A stretch of DNA of 64,000 nt. Source: Muricea muricata. Lineage: Eukaryota; Cnidaria; Anthozoa; Malacalcyonacea; Plexauridae. Made by a program: the position numbers and the translations under genes. The stretch covers positions 1,883,501 to 1,947,500 of the forward strand of contig OY979718.1 of assembly GCA_963855995.1 (NCBI GenBank), read 5' to 3'. The notes beneath the pieces were generated by a model that was not told where the DNA came from, made no database searches, and saw only the letters and a list, made by a program, of their open reading frames with translations. This document shows, piece by piece, positions 39,499 to 51,560 of this stretch. Positions within the stretch are counted from its first letter, which is position 1; each line of letters begins with the position of its first letter.

Positions 39499-42400
39499 AT
39501 GGATCAACTTTTAAAGGTAAGTCGATGTATATTTCTGTTATAGTAACTCTCGATGAGTGTTCAGTACTGGAGTCGGTGCTGCAGCACCCTGCAGTTTGAC
39601 AGCAGCAAACTTGTAATATTTTCACCGCTTCAATAGTATAAGTAGAGCTTTGACCAACTTTTCAAATAACCTTGCTTTACTCGAACGTTGTCTTTGTATC
39701 TTTTATGTATTGAAACAGGTTGGGTATTTACTCACTTTGCTGCTTTTTGTATAACGGGTGTATTTAATAGGTAAATGTGTGGAAACAAGCTGGTCCTGTA
39801 ATTAAATCCGCCTTCAAATCGACATAAACCTTGCGAGTTTGTTATACGGTTTCTACTGCTGCACATGTATATTTATGTATTTGCATGGCGATATTTCAAC
39901 ATTAGTACTATTTTAAATTTTTAACGGAATGGAAAGGCTTCATGCTTCGGTTGAAATGCTTTTGCTTCGCGGCCTCGGGTCAAAAGGTCGAACACGTGTG
40001 GAAGCCTTGCATAAAGTTGCGTTTAGAAACGTGAAACTGTCTCTGGTTTGTTTGTGTAGCAGGCTGACTGATAAGATAGCAATTGCTGAGTTTTAGAATA
40101 GTTGTCCTTGGTAAAATGACAAATTTTACAAGGCCGACCGCTTTTAAGAGACTTCGGTCATTGTTTGTCTTTCATTGTATATTTTGATTTCCCTTGCTAA
40201 AAGAAATTTTGTTTCTGTTTAGTATGTTATGGCTCAAAAGTGTAGTGCATTTTTCATAATGAGGTTTGAAAAATGACATATTGAGAAGCACATTCGCTTC
40301 GGAAATTTCAACTTCATTTTATTTTAATAAGTGCCAGTGTTGCGAGAATTCTAGCTATAAATCAAAATTATGAAGGTAGAGTAATTTGGGGGATTTTCTA
40401 TTCTGCTACGCATGCTATATTTATTTAATAAATAAACAATGTTTCACCTGTAAAAGTTTCTATTGGTCTCTCAAAAAAAAATTATTTTACGATATTTTGT
40501 GCAACAATCCTAGTAATAATTCCCAGAGACGTCGCTACTGGGGGGGTGTAGTGGAGTGTAACCCCCCCCCCCAATTATTTAAAGCTGGAAAAGTTGGTCA
40601 AACTGGAAAAAAATTTGGTCAAAATAATTGGTCACTTCTAAGCTGAAACTGCAAAAGAATATAGTCAAAAACCAAAATGCTTGTAACTTATTGACCAACA
40701 CTGAGCAAATTAACTGTGAATTGACAATCCTGTTCAACAATCAACATTTTTTGTTTTATTTTGCGCATAAATACGAAAACATCTAGCTAAACCAGTAAAT
40801 CTCTTCTCTATTATTCTTGATCCACTATATCCTCACAAGATGAAGTGCTAATCAGTCAATTATAAACTAGCTTATAACAGTCTAGTGCTAATTTTATAAT
40901 ATATTTGTTTTTTGGTGTTAATGAAACTGCCCAAACTAAAAACTTGAAACAGTTGAAAGTTGGTCAAAATGCTCCCCAAAATTTGGTCAAAATATCAGGA
41001 CACCCCCCCCCCCCAATATTCATGCCTTTGCAACATCCCTGATAATTCCTGGTGATAATTGTGAAGTTTTGTTTTAAAAAATGTTTTTGCATTCCTCACT
41101 AGTTTTGACTAGTGTAGTTGAGTACCCAGCTGCATATGCAATGTTTGGTTTACTGCTATTATACAGCCTGAAATAACACAATGGCTGGCAGTCTAAGACC
41201 AGGATGTTGCACTTCTATTCAATGAGTCTGTGTGTAATAATTTCTCAATCCAAGGAATGTGCTATTGAATTTGTTGCTTGCAGCACTTGACCTGCCCTTT
41301 TTGTACAATGACACTTATATTTGAGTTTATAGAATTACTGTTAAATATTAATGCAATGAAATTTTAAATCATACATTTTTACTATAATATCATTTTTGTG
41401 ATGTGGTAAAATATGCCCAGCATGGTTCACACAAAAATTATAAAATGTCATCATATAATTTTAACTCATCTTATGGAGCTTATGCCATAATTTTGTACCT
41501 TTGCACCACATTCTAAACCAGAGGCTGCCTGCTATCAGTCCATATCTGGTTTGAGTTTATAGAATTACTGTTAAATATTAATGCAATGAAATTTTAAATC
41601 GTACATTTTTACTATAATATCATTTTTATGATATGGTAAAATACGCCCAGCATGGTTCACACAAAAATTACGAAATGTCATCATATAATTTTAACTCATC
41701 TTATGGAGCTCATGCCATACTTTTGTACCTTTGCACAACATTATGTCATCTGTGATATTACAGTATAGGTAGGTGCACAAATGATATCTAATGAAATAGA
41801 TTCTTCAAGTATTATTAACATACTTTTCAAGTGTGATTCTTTTAAATATAGGTGGGACTACCTTCAAATAAGGAGGCTTTTAATGTAACATGCACGTGCC
41901 TTGAAGCACCACAGAAGATTACATGTTCGTGGTGTGGGTTTGAGATTTTTGGTCGTGTACGCAAGACATGCTGGCAGCATCCTCGTGTTATCCACTTGAT
42001 GGACTTGGTTATCTGCCCTAAGTGCAGGGGCTCATTGAGAAAATTTGGTATGTTATAGTATTTTTATTTACAATTAAACTAATGCTTATCTACAAAACTC
42101 ACAAAAGTTGGTGTTGTTTGATACCATTCTGTCAAAGAGTAGAGACTACAAAGAGGGACCACTTCATTGAAAAAAGCGTAAGGTGCTGTCGTGATGATTC
42201 ATCATGGGCGCCATGTTCCTAGCCAGTGCCCAAAACAGAAGCATTTCCCCCCGGTATTAGTAGCCATTTTTAATATTTCCGGGGGGAACGAGCATGCAAT
42301 ATTCGTCATGGGCGCCATGTTCCTAGCCAGTGCCCTAAACAGAGGAAGTCACCCCCCGGAAATATTAAAAATGGTTACTAATACCGGGGGGAAATGCTTC

Positions 42401-42802
42401 TGTTTTGGGCACTGGCTAGGAACATGGCGCCCATGACGAATCATGACGACAGCACCTTACGCTTTTTTGACTGAAGTGGTCCCTCTTTGTAGTCTCTACT
42501 CTTTGATTCTGTACTTATATCAACGTGAGTGGAAATTGGAAAAACAAGAAGTTGTGTGGAAACCACAAATGTTGATTTAACTGTATGTCAATACCCAAAA
42601 AATGTTTTATAAAAATACTTCAACACATGTGCCAGCAAGTTTTCCATGTTTACACTGAGTTATGTAAATATGGCTCTTGGTATGGGAGTGAGGCTTGTGT
42701 TTGGAGGGTTATTAATTAAGGTATATGAGCACCTAGCATGAGCATGTTGGTTTATCAATTTCAGATCCACTGAAGTACCTTGTCATCAATAACTTCATTT
42801 AG
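39499..42802 (+). CDS. Tentative small zinc-ribbon protein gene, three exons
   Basis: Exons 39499-39516 (MDQLLK, donor AAAG|GTAAGT), 41852-42047 and 42765-42802 (TAG) join to exactly 84 codons, giving 83 residues. The middle exon encodes a Cys-rich region with CTC, CSWC, a later single Cys and CPKC, suggesting a two-pair zinc ribbon, between basic segments (RVRKTCWQHPR, CRGSLRKF). If the donor at 42048 is not used, the frame runs on three codons to a stop at 42058. I do not recognise the family. Evidence for a gene is the conserved-looking Cys pairs, good splice sites and closing phases; against it are the small size and the long first intron. The second exon is the best supported part. Confidence 0.4.
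40540..41010. repeat. Homopolymer-bounded repeat region
   Basis: A G run then a C run (about 40542-40571) is followed by several TTGGTCAAAAT-type words, and a second C run lies at about 41001-41015. It resembles a degraded MITE with poly-C termini, but I could not define its ends. Confidence 0.35.
41321..41743 (+). repeat. Direct duplication of a 193-bp segment
   Basis: Segments 41321-41513 and 41551-41743 are near-identical direct copies, both beginning TTGAGTTTATAGAATTACTG and ending TTTGCACMACATT, with a 37-bp spacer. They differ by a few substitutions, so the duplication is recent. They lie just upstream of the second exon of the tentative zinc-ribbon gene. Confidence 0.85.
42132..42505. 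mobile_element. Long palindrome (foldback element)
   Basis: The outer arms TCAAAGAGTAGAGACTACAA and TTGTAGTCTCTACTCTTTGA are followed by matching inner segments: GGTGCTGTCGT, CATGGGCGCCATGTTCCTAG, CAGTGCCC and CCCCCCGGTATTAGTA. The CATGGGCGCCATG segment is present a third time in direct orientation (about 42307-42340), so one arm was partly duplicated. It lies in intron 2 of the tentative zinc-ribbon gene. An open frame crossing it is palindrome-derived. Confidence 0.8.
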
Positions 42803-45157
42803 GTTTCAAAGTTTTCTTCAAGAATTTTTCTGTTTTGCGACTTATTCTGCATTCTTTAAACTATTGATTACTGACAATGATGTACTGGTGACAAGGTGCC
42901 TCAGTGGATCTGAAATAACCTCAACTGAGCATGTTAACAAACTTAAATGGTTTCCAATACAAAGATAAGGCAACTGTATGTACCATAATGGTTGACATAT
43001 TTTTCAGCATCATGGAGTTATCTAAATCATCTCTTGATTATTACCTTTTTTTACATGTGATTTTTTAGATTAGGTACATGGTCATGTGAATGAAGTCAAG
43101 TAGAGCTAAAGAATAATATAATGATGATGATGATGATGAAATATTTGGACGTGAGACACATGCCAGAAACTATTTTCATATTTAATATATATTTATATTG
43201 GAAAACAAGGGTGTAGGAAGCTTGGGACTGTGCCCCAAATCCCCAGAAAGCAAAAGGCTTTGAATGGCCTTTTGGGCCTTTGGATTTCTTGCCTTTAAAG
43301 AAATGTGGCGAAGTTTCTAAATTTCTAAAACTAACGTATTTATCTTTCCAAATGATGACAAAGAATTTAGTTGCTAATTTTGTATGGGCTATCTTTAAAA
43401 GGGGGAACAGGGATAATGGGTAACTGCTTTTTGCACATTTAGGCCAGTTATATTTATAACACTACTAGAAACTTGTCTAAGGATTGTAGTGGTTCAAGGA
43501 TCCATAATACAGCAGACATTATAAGAAGCAAGGTTATATTTTGGCATTTTGCCTTAATTTATATGTCGTCTTTTGTAACCGACATATCTGTTCAAAATGT
43601 TGCAATCTTTTACATTTTGATACATTGTTGCAGCACTGATTTTTATAATATACAGTACATGCAACACTGGCTATATTCTGCACTTTTGGCAAAATTGTAC
43701 ATTTTCAAGTAATATGGCTTTATTTCAAAATCCCAACTTTGCATCCATCTTAGCTTTTTGGCTTGTGATATAAATACGAAAAAAGTTCTTAGGCAGACTG
43801 TGGCAATTCTTTCTTATCACAACAAAAGCATTCTGTTATTTTTTATTCCCTGTTCCCCCTTTTAAAGATAGCCATTTTGTATGTGATAAAAAAATTAAAA
43901 ATGGTATTTTAGTTCCGTGTGATTTTTTCCCTGTGTGAAAGACCATGCAGGTACCAATTGAAGCTTCCTATAACTATGTGATAAAAACGTTTGCACAGAC
44001 TGTTAAAAAGAAGAGCATACTGTATATACTTGTGTTTTATATTGTACTATTATGTAATATTTATTTTGCTCGCACAAAATGTTAAAATAAATTGTTCTAG
44101 TTTTGTTTTATCAAGTGTGCCATTAGCTGCAACTGACTTTGCCAGTGTTCATAGTGAGCTGTTTTGATATCAGAATTCTGACCTCGTCGGGAGGATAGTA
44201 GCGCGGGGAGGGGGAGGTTAGCTTGGAAACACGCGCGTGTTTTTACAGGAGTTTAAGAGTTATACAAGTTATCACGTGACAATAAGCTAATCAGATTGGA
44301 TTTTACTAACTAGAATATTCGTCGTTAAACATATTTACAAAAAATTAAATTTACAATTTTGATAATTTAAAAATTTAAAATGTTTCAAAAACAGTTTTGT
44401 TGCATCTTTCTGCCGTCTCCCTCTTCAAGTGGAACTGAAGGTCAAAATTTTCCGCTTAAACTGTGAAATTAACGACTGTTTTACGTCACGTCTGGCAGTA
44501 CATTTGGCGTTGCTAAAGTTCCGATTGTCGTCTAATGTTGAGAATATAAAACTTATTTGACAAGGTAATTTTTGGGACAATGCTTCACAATTTTGCTGTT
44601 TTATCCATTCACTCCATTTTGCTTCAATGCGAATCTCGTCATGCAGAAAAGAGGGATAAATTAGGTGATAAATACTTATCAGAGTGTGATATATTTTTAT
44701 TGCATATTAATGAGCTATTTTAGCCCGCAATTTCCCTCTCTTCAAAACCCTGCCCACTTGATGTTTTTTTATACCGTTGAATATGAGATTTAACCTGTGT
44801 TTAGAAACAATAAGTCAGATGACATATTTGGGAGACCAGACATACCGGTGAAACATATTCATTTTGAGATCTTATTAACGAACAAAAAATATGAACAATA
44901 TCCGAGGCATTCGGGCCATTCTTCTTCAGTAGACACAACGCATAAATACTTAAATTTGCTTTCTTTGATTATTTATCCACATGCAATTCCCATGAAATGT
45001 TATTCGTTAAGCATACGTCAAAACGTTTACAGGAATTAACTCTCTCCACCAAATCATCACTTTAAAAATGTCGTTTACTGAATGTACTTGAGGAAAGTAA
45101 TGATGATTTCTTTACAATTTCATGGGGTTTAGAACCATTCCTCGTTCATTTGCGAAG
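42803..45157. other. Gap without a supported gene
   Basis: A short (GAT)n-like run sits near 43122-43140. An inverted-repeat element spans 43376-43890 and is listed separately. A GC-rich purine tract is at 44199-44217. No coding exon was recognised. Confidence 0.5.
43376..43890. mobile_element. Inverted-repeat element with GGGGGAACAGGG arms
   Basis: GGCTATCTTTAAAAGGGGGA ACAGGGA on the left (about 43388-43414) is mirrored by TCCCTGT TCCCCCTTTTAAAGATAGCC at about 43847-43873. Outside these, TTTTGTA is shared in inverted form. The interior has no recognisable coding sequence. Confidence 0.6.
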
Positions 45158-45653
45158 TCATTTATTTACTTTACGACAATTACTAGGTGAACCGCGGGGA
45201 ATTACTTCAACAAATTTTACTCTTCCAGGCCAGTCTCTAAGCAATACATTAACAAGCACAGGGAGGGAGATTTCTGAGGGAGGGAGCGAGAGTTTAGGAA
45301 CTGAGTCTACAAAAGAGCGTTCAAGTATCGATGGAAACATGCCTTGCTTAACAAACGCGTTATAAATGCCCTTAATATTTGGTGCAAGTTCGTAAGCAAA
45401 GACTTATTATATTTTATGAGGTATGACATCAGGATCAGAGCTCTTGTTGACTTTTATTTTTCGAAGATCGTTGTACACTTGGAACTCGTCTACATGGTAT
45501 TCATTCGGGGCATCCACATCGAGGTCTTCGTTTTCACGCGACAATAGAACGAAATGCGACGTAAGGCCATGTAGGAATTTTTTTAAAAACGTCTGCCAAT
45601 TCCCGACAGCTTGGAACATCGTTAGAAAGAAGTTGATTGTACCAGCGCTTTTA
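45158..45653 (-). pseudogene. Non-LTR retrotransposon fragment: start of reverse transcriptase (3' side of the split element)
   Basis: Minus-strand frames encode the linker and the first block of a CR1-like reverse transcriptase: VYNDLRKIKVNKSSDPDVIP, then a degenerate FVDSVPKLSLPP. An in-frame stop at 45407 and loss of the expected next blocks show it is dead. Its upstream (5') part lies at 58597-59560. The two halves are separated by the TA-flanked insertion 45654-58596, and the frame of the linker continues across the removed insertion. Confidence 0.75.
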
Positions 45654-45852
45654 CAGTGCGAATCATGGTATTAGTTTTGTAAGATATTTATGCCGTACGT
45701 ATTCAAAATGAGCAGTGTTATTCATTAAAGCTTACGAACATCATAACAAAGTTGTGAGAAGATCCTGGCGATGTAGATATTTGATGTTAGTCACATGACT
45801 AAAAAATAATGCGCTGTCTCATGTTTGAGGTGGACCACGCTGTTAGTTTTAA

Positions 45853-46992
45853 AAATATGATAACACGATAGGACGTCGTTTTTAACTTAATTGGAAGTGG
45901 AAACGACATTCTTCAACCAAAAACAGCATAGGTAACAACAAGAGAATGTTTTAGTTAGAAAATAAACGAACTTGGTGTCATAGTTGAAGGATTTTTCAAA
46001 GATTACATGGAACAGTGGAAAAGAGGGATTCTGGATTTCTAAAATGGATTAGAATGGGAGGTATTAGGTGTTTGAAGGGAGAACTGTTCGTAAATTATCA
46101 TGATCAACGTCTATCAACTTTTTGAGAAAGTTTGCTTTGCCATATATCTTCAAAACTAGCAATGAGGGATTCATGGTAAGCAATAATAATTCTAAAAGTA
46201 CCTCCACTGGTGTCGTGGAATAAACGTTTGGCACTGGATTGAGGCAAAAAAATGCTTGAGAGCACTACAGAAGTTTGTCCTTTTGACGGGCAGACGAAAT
46301 CAGCATGATAAAGCTTGGAAAATGCATGCATGGGTTAGATTATTGATATTCAATGATGGCATGTGACCGGCGAGTCTAAGGAGTCAACAAAAAAGTGGTA
46401 AAGTAAACGAGTTCTGCTGGTAACAGCGGAAATAGGGATCAGAGGTCTCTTTTGCACATTTAGGCACATATGAAGACATGTTGGTTGCTAATAATACGGA
46501 TCTAAATGATCGTTCTACCACTTCTTTGGCAGGTACCTAAAACCTTTCATCAGAAGTTCCTTTTTCCAGCATTAGGGCATTATCATGTTGATCTCGACTT
46601 GTGCTTTCATGCACTTTTCGCTTAATCCAGTTTCTTCCATGACAGTAGTTAAGGTAGACTTTTAGAATCATTATTGCTTACCAGGAATCCATCACTAGTT
46701 TTGAAGGTATATGGCAAAGCAAACATTCTCAAAATGTTGACATACGTTGATCATGATAATTTACGAACAGTTATCCTTCAAACGCCCAATACCTTATCCA
46801 TTTTAGAAATCCAGAATCCCTCTTTTCCACCGTTCCACGTAATCTTTGAAAAATCCTTCAACTATGACACCAAGTTCGTTTATTTTCTAACTAAAACATT
46901 CTCATGTTGTTACCTATGCTGTTTTTGGTTAAAGAATGTCGTTTCCACTTCCAATTAAGTTAAAAACGACGTCCTATTGTGTTATGATATTT
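45853..46992. mobile_element. 1.1-kb foldback element inside the left arm of the large transposon
   Basis: The arms start AAATATGATAACACGATAGG and end CCTATTGTGTTATGATATTT. They match in inverted orientation over about 350 bp each (for example TTCAACCAAAAACAGCATAG / CTATGCTGTTTTTGGTTAAA, and AGGGATTCTGGATTTCTAAA / TTTAGAAATCCAGAATCCCT). The central 300 bp or so is unpaired. The host arm resumes afterwards with GCTGCGGAGC, which is also found in the right arm near 58400, so this element interrupts the host TIR. No coding capacity is seen. Confidence 0.8.
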
Positions 46993-49035
46993 GCTGCGGA
47001 GCGAGCGAGCCTGAAGCGAGCGAGCGTAGCAGCAGCCTAATTTGTGCAGAGAGGGAGTTTTAACGCTTGGCATAAAATACATCAAATCCGGCCAAGTTCG
47101 CCATGCATGAGGTTCAGCGGTTTTGCCCATAAGCGTAGCATAAGCGTTCAATATTAAGCAAGATGGCGGTTTCGATGAGTGGGTGTAGATCATGACTTGA
47201 CAAAGCTTGTGGAGAATTCTTTATGCAAAAGGAATTGCTGAGAAGTGTCTATCAGAGAAATGTTGACTCGAGGATTATTTTTTGTATTGATGGACAAGTT
47301 ATAAACAAGAGCTGTTTCTTTCTGCGTGGACACATATTTTAGAGCCATTACACGAATTTTGTCGCGTTGGGACTAGTTGTTGTGCTAGAAGTATACGGGC
47401 CAGCATGGCCAAGGGACAACAATACTGACAAGTACATCCAATACATGCTAGCACCGTACTTAAAAGACGAAATGAGCCTGTCGCAGAAAGGCACACATCG
47501 TTGAGTTGGCATAAAACTATGTACCTATCGTCTATCGAAACGCTAGCTTAATGCGGCCAAACCCGTGTGAACAGTCGCATGCCAGTTGTTCGCTTTACAT
47601 CTATTCGCGTGGTCAGAAAGATGACTTGTTGAGCTTAAATTTGGTTCAAGAAAAGAGCACAAGGCTTGGCTAATCGTTTCAGAGGAAAAAGATTTTATTG
47701 TTGAGGGCAACAAAAACAATGGAAAACATTATTTTGGTATTATGAGTAAAGTTTATTAAGTGATGTTTACTTAGTTATTAAATCGCCAATTAGGGCGACC
47801 AGACTAGAAATTTTGTTATTGACAACTAACTTATTTATTGAACAACAACAATATTCATAGGGTGCATGGGAAATTTTGTTGACACAACAGCAAACAATAT
47901 AGTGTGCAAGTTGCAAGTAATTAACAACTAAAAGACTTGATTGCAAAAATAGTTTCTTGCAAATAACGAGCCTTCCATACAATGTTATCAGGTGCTAATA
48001 ACAAAATATCTTGTCCACAATTTGCTGAAAATTCTAATTTGCTAACAATCAACCTTGGTTTTGTGAAAGCACATGCATTAGTTTATCAACATCGTTTCAG
48101 ATGTACATACCTGCTAGAACTAGTGGGCAATCTTGTATCTTTGTTCCATGTTGTCGAGCAGATACCTGGATGTGTTTGCTTAGCTAGATACAGTTTTTTA
48201 ACCCTAATCCTAGCTCAGTCTAATAATCTAAAATGACAACAGTATTTAAATCGTAACTTGGTTGTTACCCCATGCAGCTGTGGGCAAATTTTGTATCAAG
48301 GTTAATCCAGTCTATATTTATAATTATGTACATATTGGAACAATTCCTGGCCACTCTTCAAACTTAACCTAGTCTCTTGATAACAACCTGGTACAAGACT
48401 CAAATTAGGATATACATACACAACAAATATCCACTTGACAACAGAGCTGTGGCACTAGTGGCTATGTAATTAAATTTATCATCTATTAACCTGATAAAGT
48501 AATGTGATAATTCATTAAATCATCTGTATGACTAGTGTGAAATATTGGGTACTATAACAGTGAGTTTGATGTTTAGAACTCTTTGAATGAATCATTGTGA
48601 GTTCATCAACATAGTTAACTTAGAAAAGTTTGGTACTGTAGTTTTTAATGATTCATCTTACATTGTATTATGACTAGATAAGCATAGTGCAGTTATTATT
48701 TTATGTACAAATTTGAAAATGCCATATGACCTCTGCTGGTCATCACCTGATGTGTAATCTAACATTGTTATCAGACTTGGGACCCATCAGTGAAATTTGA
48801 AGGAGTTACATAATTCAAATATCTTGTATACTTGCAAATCAGGCTTATTTTCTTATTTTCTGCAAATAAGAAGGGGGTGAAAAGGATGTGTTTCTTACTA
48901 TACCCTCAATCTAATTTACTAGCCCCCTCAGGAATTTCGTTGGAATTTTGATGATTTCCTATACATCCCTTGAATTTTTGCCTTTTTATCATCCCCTCCC
49001 TTTGGATTTCCAAGATTTTTTCATCACCTCTACCC

Positions 49036-49285
49036 CAGGGGCCAGTTGTTCAAAAGCAGGTTAGCTGAACCTTGGGCTAACTTAAAATTCAAAGCAAATT
49101 TTCCAAGAGCTTATTTGTAAACTTGAAAATATTTTTTCATAAATCTTGCCTGAATCGATCAAAGTTTTCTTTTCCCAAGTTTTAAAAAAAATGGATTCAT
49201 TGAAATAGACAAACTAAAACAGTGGGTTAAGTTTTAACCCCTGGGTTGACGCTAAACCAGCTTTGAACAACTGAACTGGCCTCTG
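49036..49285. mobile_element. MITE with CAGGGGCCAGTTGTTCAAA tips
   Basis: The left tip CAGGGGCCAGTTGTTCAAA and right tip TTTGAACAACTGAACTGGCC (then TCTG) are inverted copies around an AT-rich core. The same core words (AAATTTT, AAATCTTG, AAGTTTT) occur in the copy near 52590-52838. It ends about 100 bp before the start codon of the 239-residue ORF and could contribute its promoter. Confidence 0.75.
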
Positions 49286-49386
49286 GATTTTTGTATTTTA
49301 CACACCATTTTCCAGCCCCTCCCCCTCCACTCCCCTATCCTATCAAAAATAGATGCGATCTGCCAATTATAGCACAGTTAGGCAAG

Positions 49387-50106
49387 ATGGCGGCCGGCGG
49401 GAGGGTCCGAAGTCGGAATTTTAGTTTAGAAGAGGTTTTGACTCATGATATCTTCAACAATGAGCCAACTACAGATCCTGAACGGCCGCCTGATTGTTCT
49501 CAAAAACTGAGGGAAGCTCTGGGTGATTTAGCTCGGGAGAAAGGCTGCGATAATGTGGCCTCTTTTGTAGACGCTTGCACGAAGCAAGCTCTAGCAGTGT
49601 TAAACTCGAGTGAGAACACACAAGCTATTTTAAATAAGCCTATTAATCCAGCGCCAATATTGCAAAGGGAAGCTCGGCTGTGGTTGACTGGCATACACCG
49701 TAGAATTGGAGGAAGGCGAAGCATAAGGAATCCCTACTATGTCGAAATAAATCGAGACATTCCTTATGAAATATTTCTTGTAGTTGTCAGGATTGTTCGG
49801 GGGTTGGACGGATTTGTGGAGCCATTCTGTTTTTATCGTGACAACAAGAAGGCGACTGTTCTTTCATTCACTTCCATGCGTCTAGTTCATGATTTGTTTG
49901 GTTTGCTATCTGGGTTTGCAAAAGATGTTTTGGCTGGTTATTTCAAGAGAGTTTTATCTGGAGCTCGAAAAGGACACAACACAGCAGTAATAGTCAACGA
50001 AGTGAAGGACTTTGCTTTCATCTACAAGAAAAGATCTGGAAAACTAGTCATCGGTTTTAACTATGGAGAGTGGAATATAAACAGATTCCCTCAACATGCT
50101 TGTTAG
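49387..50106 (+). CDS. 239-residue uncharacterised protein encoded in the large transposon
   Basis: I chose the ATG at 49387 (context GGCAAGATGGCGGC) over the upstream in-frame ATG at 49291, because the 32 residues before it are Pro-rich and look like untranslated sequence overlapping the MITE edge. The frame is intact, with a mixed basic composition: RVRSRNFSLEEV near the start, a central RRIGGRRSIRNPYYVEI block, then an alternating hydrophobic/basic region to FGYGE-like NYGEWNINRF near the end. I see no catalytic motif, Cys cluster or membrane helix. The stretch between about residues 95 and 135 could bind nucleic acid. Its location between the inverted repeats, opposite the candidate transposase, suggests a second transposon protein such as a DNA-binding accessory factor. 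The family is unknown to me. Confidence 0.65.
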   Translation: MAAGGRVRSRNFSLEEVLTHDIFNNEPTTDPERPPDCSQKLREALGDLAREKGCDNVASFVDACTKQALAVLNSSENTQAILNKPINPAPILQREARLWLTGIHRRIGGRRSIRNPYYVEINRDIPYEIFLVVVRIVRGLDGFVEPFCFYRDNKKATVLSFTSMRLVHDLFGLLSGFAKDVLAGYFKRVLSGARKGHNTAVIVNEVKDFAFIYKKRSGKLVIGFNYGEWNINRFPQHAC

Positions 50107-51148
50107 TAGGTTGTCATTTATACTCTTAATAATGTCTAGAAATATTGTAACAGTTGTCAAGACATATTCCAGTGCTTGACTGATTGTCATTTAATTTACT
50201 TTATTTGAAGTAACTTACAGCTGTTACAATATTATCATAAATGATTTATCATACTAATTGGCAATTTGTAACAACCGAAAACACATTGCTACCAGAATCA
50301 TGCAGACTAGTACCACTATTTTTTGTAATATTAACATGCATTTGGAACAATCCCTTCATGTACTGGAGCAAAAGAAATTGCATGCTATTTTACTATACAA
50401 CACATTTCTCTGATGGCTAGTTTTCCAGATAACAAAACAGATTGCAAACAAAAGCAAGAAATCAAAATATCCAGATAGCAAGCCAAACAACATATTTATT
50501 TTTTTTCTAAAAGTCCAATTATTCGTGTAAATTTGGTCGGATTAGAGTCATTGTTGCAGATATTCGGACCCTGGAAAAATTATTCAAATAGCTGTGCCCT
50601 TGGTTAAGGGTGTACTTTTTCAAAAAGTCCAATTATCAGTAACTAAACACACAGTAAATCTAAAATGTGCCACCCCCTGAATTCTGACTATACAAAGACA
50701 TTCCAGAGCTTCCTTTTGCAATATTGGTGCGCAATTGGAGTATTTGGAGAAAACCCGGCATAGTTCTGTAGCTGTATCTCACAAGCTGTTGTAGGAACTT
50801 TCAAACAGGAAATTGGGAGTTCAGTTAACTCTTAGTGACATTAAATTTGTCGCATGTATTTTTTTCAATTGACATGGTATATATATTAAGCTATTCAATG
50901 AAATGCAATGAAATTGCATATTATGTGAAATGTCTTTTAAACAATGGCATAGTGATAGTTAGCCAGGGATAACAACAGCATAATTACTGTATTACATAAT
51001 GCAAATTATATGGCTATCCTTTTTGTCAGTCTTTCTAATATAGACAAAAGTAGTTTTATAATAATAATCAGTTGTATGAACTGCTAAGACAATTATGCTC
51101 ATTGTTCATACAAAATTAACAATATATGCTTTGTGTACTAATTAACAC

Positions 51149-51560
51149 ATTGTTCATTAACACAGGACAATGTGTCATTGCAAGCGTTGAAGCACATGTA
51201 ATTAATGCATAATAATTGTGTATCTAGTTTCTATTCAGTTGACAATATTGACAACAATTATTTACTTTACTCAATATTATGTTTGTCATATGAAATGTTT
51301 AATGTGTGCTACAAGCAATTAACACAATGTTCATTAACACAGGACAATGTGTCATTGCAAGTGTTAAAGCACAGTTAATAAATGCATAATTGTGTATCTA
51401 GTTTACCCACTTTACATTATTCACAGCAATTATTTACTTTACTCAATATTATGTTTGTCATATGAAATGTTTAATGTGTGCTACAAGCAATTAACACAAT
51501 GTACATTAACACAGGACAATGTGTCATTGCAATTGTTAAAGCACAGTTAATAAATGCATC
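51149..51560 (+). repeat. Tandem repeat of about 170-180 bp, 2.3 copies
   Basis: The word CATTAACACAGGACAATGTG opens each unit near 51158, 51337 and 51504. The segments CAATTATTTACTTTACTCAA and GAAATGTTTAATGTGTGCTA recur with the same spacing. Unit lengths differ slightly through small indels. Confidence 0.85.

Noticed and set aside
42191-42436. 81-residue plus-strand frame
   Set aside because: It lies wholly in the palindrome; the peptide ends repeat in mirrored fashion because of the inverted arms.
45407-45674. Plus-strand 83-residue frame in the retrotransposon fragment
   Set aside because: Antisense to the reverse-transcriptase linker and crossing the transposon boundary.
49291-49386. 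Upstream in-frame ATG of the 239-residue protein
   Set aside because: The extra 32 residues are Pro-rich low complexity starting right after a MITE; the ATG at 49387 has a better context.
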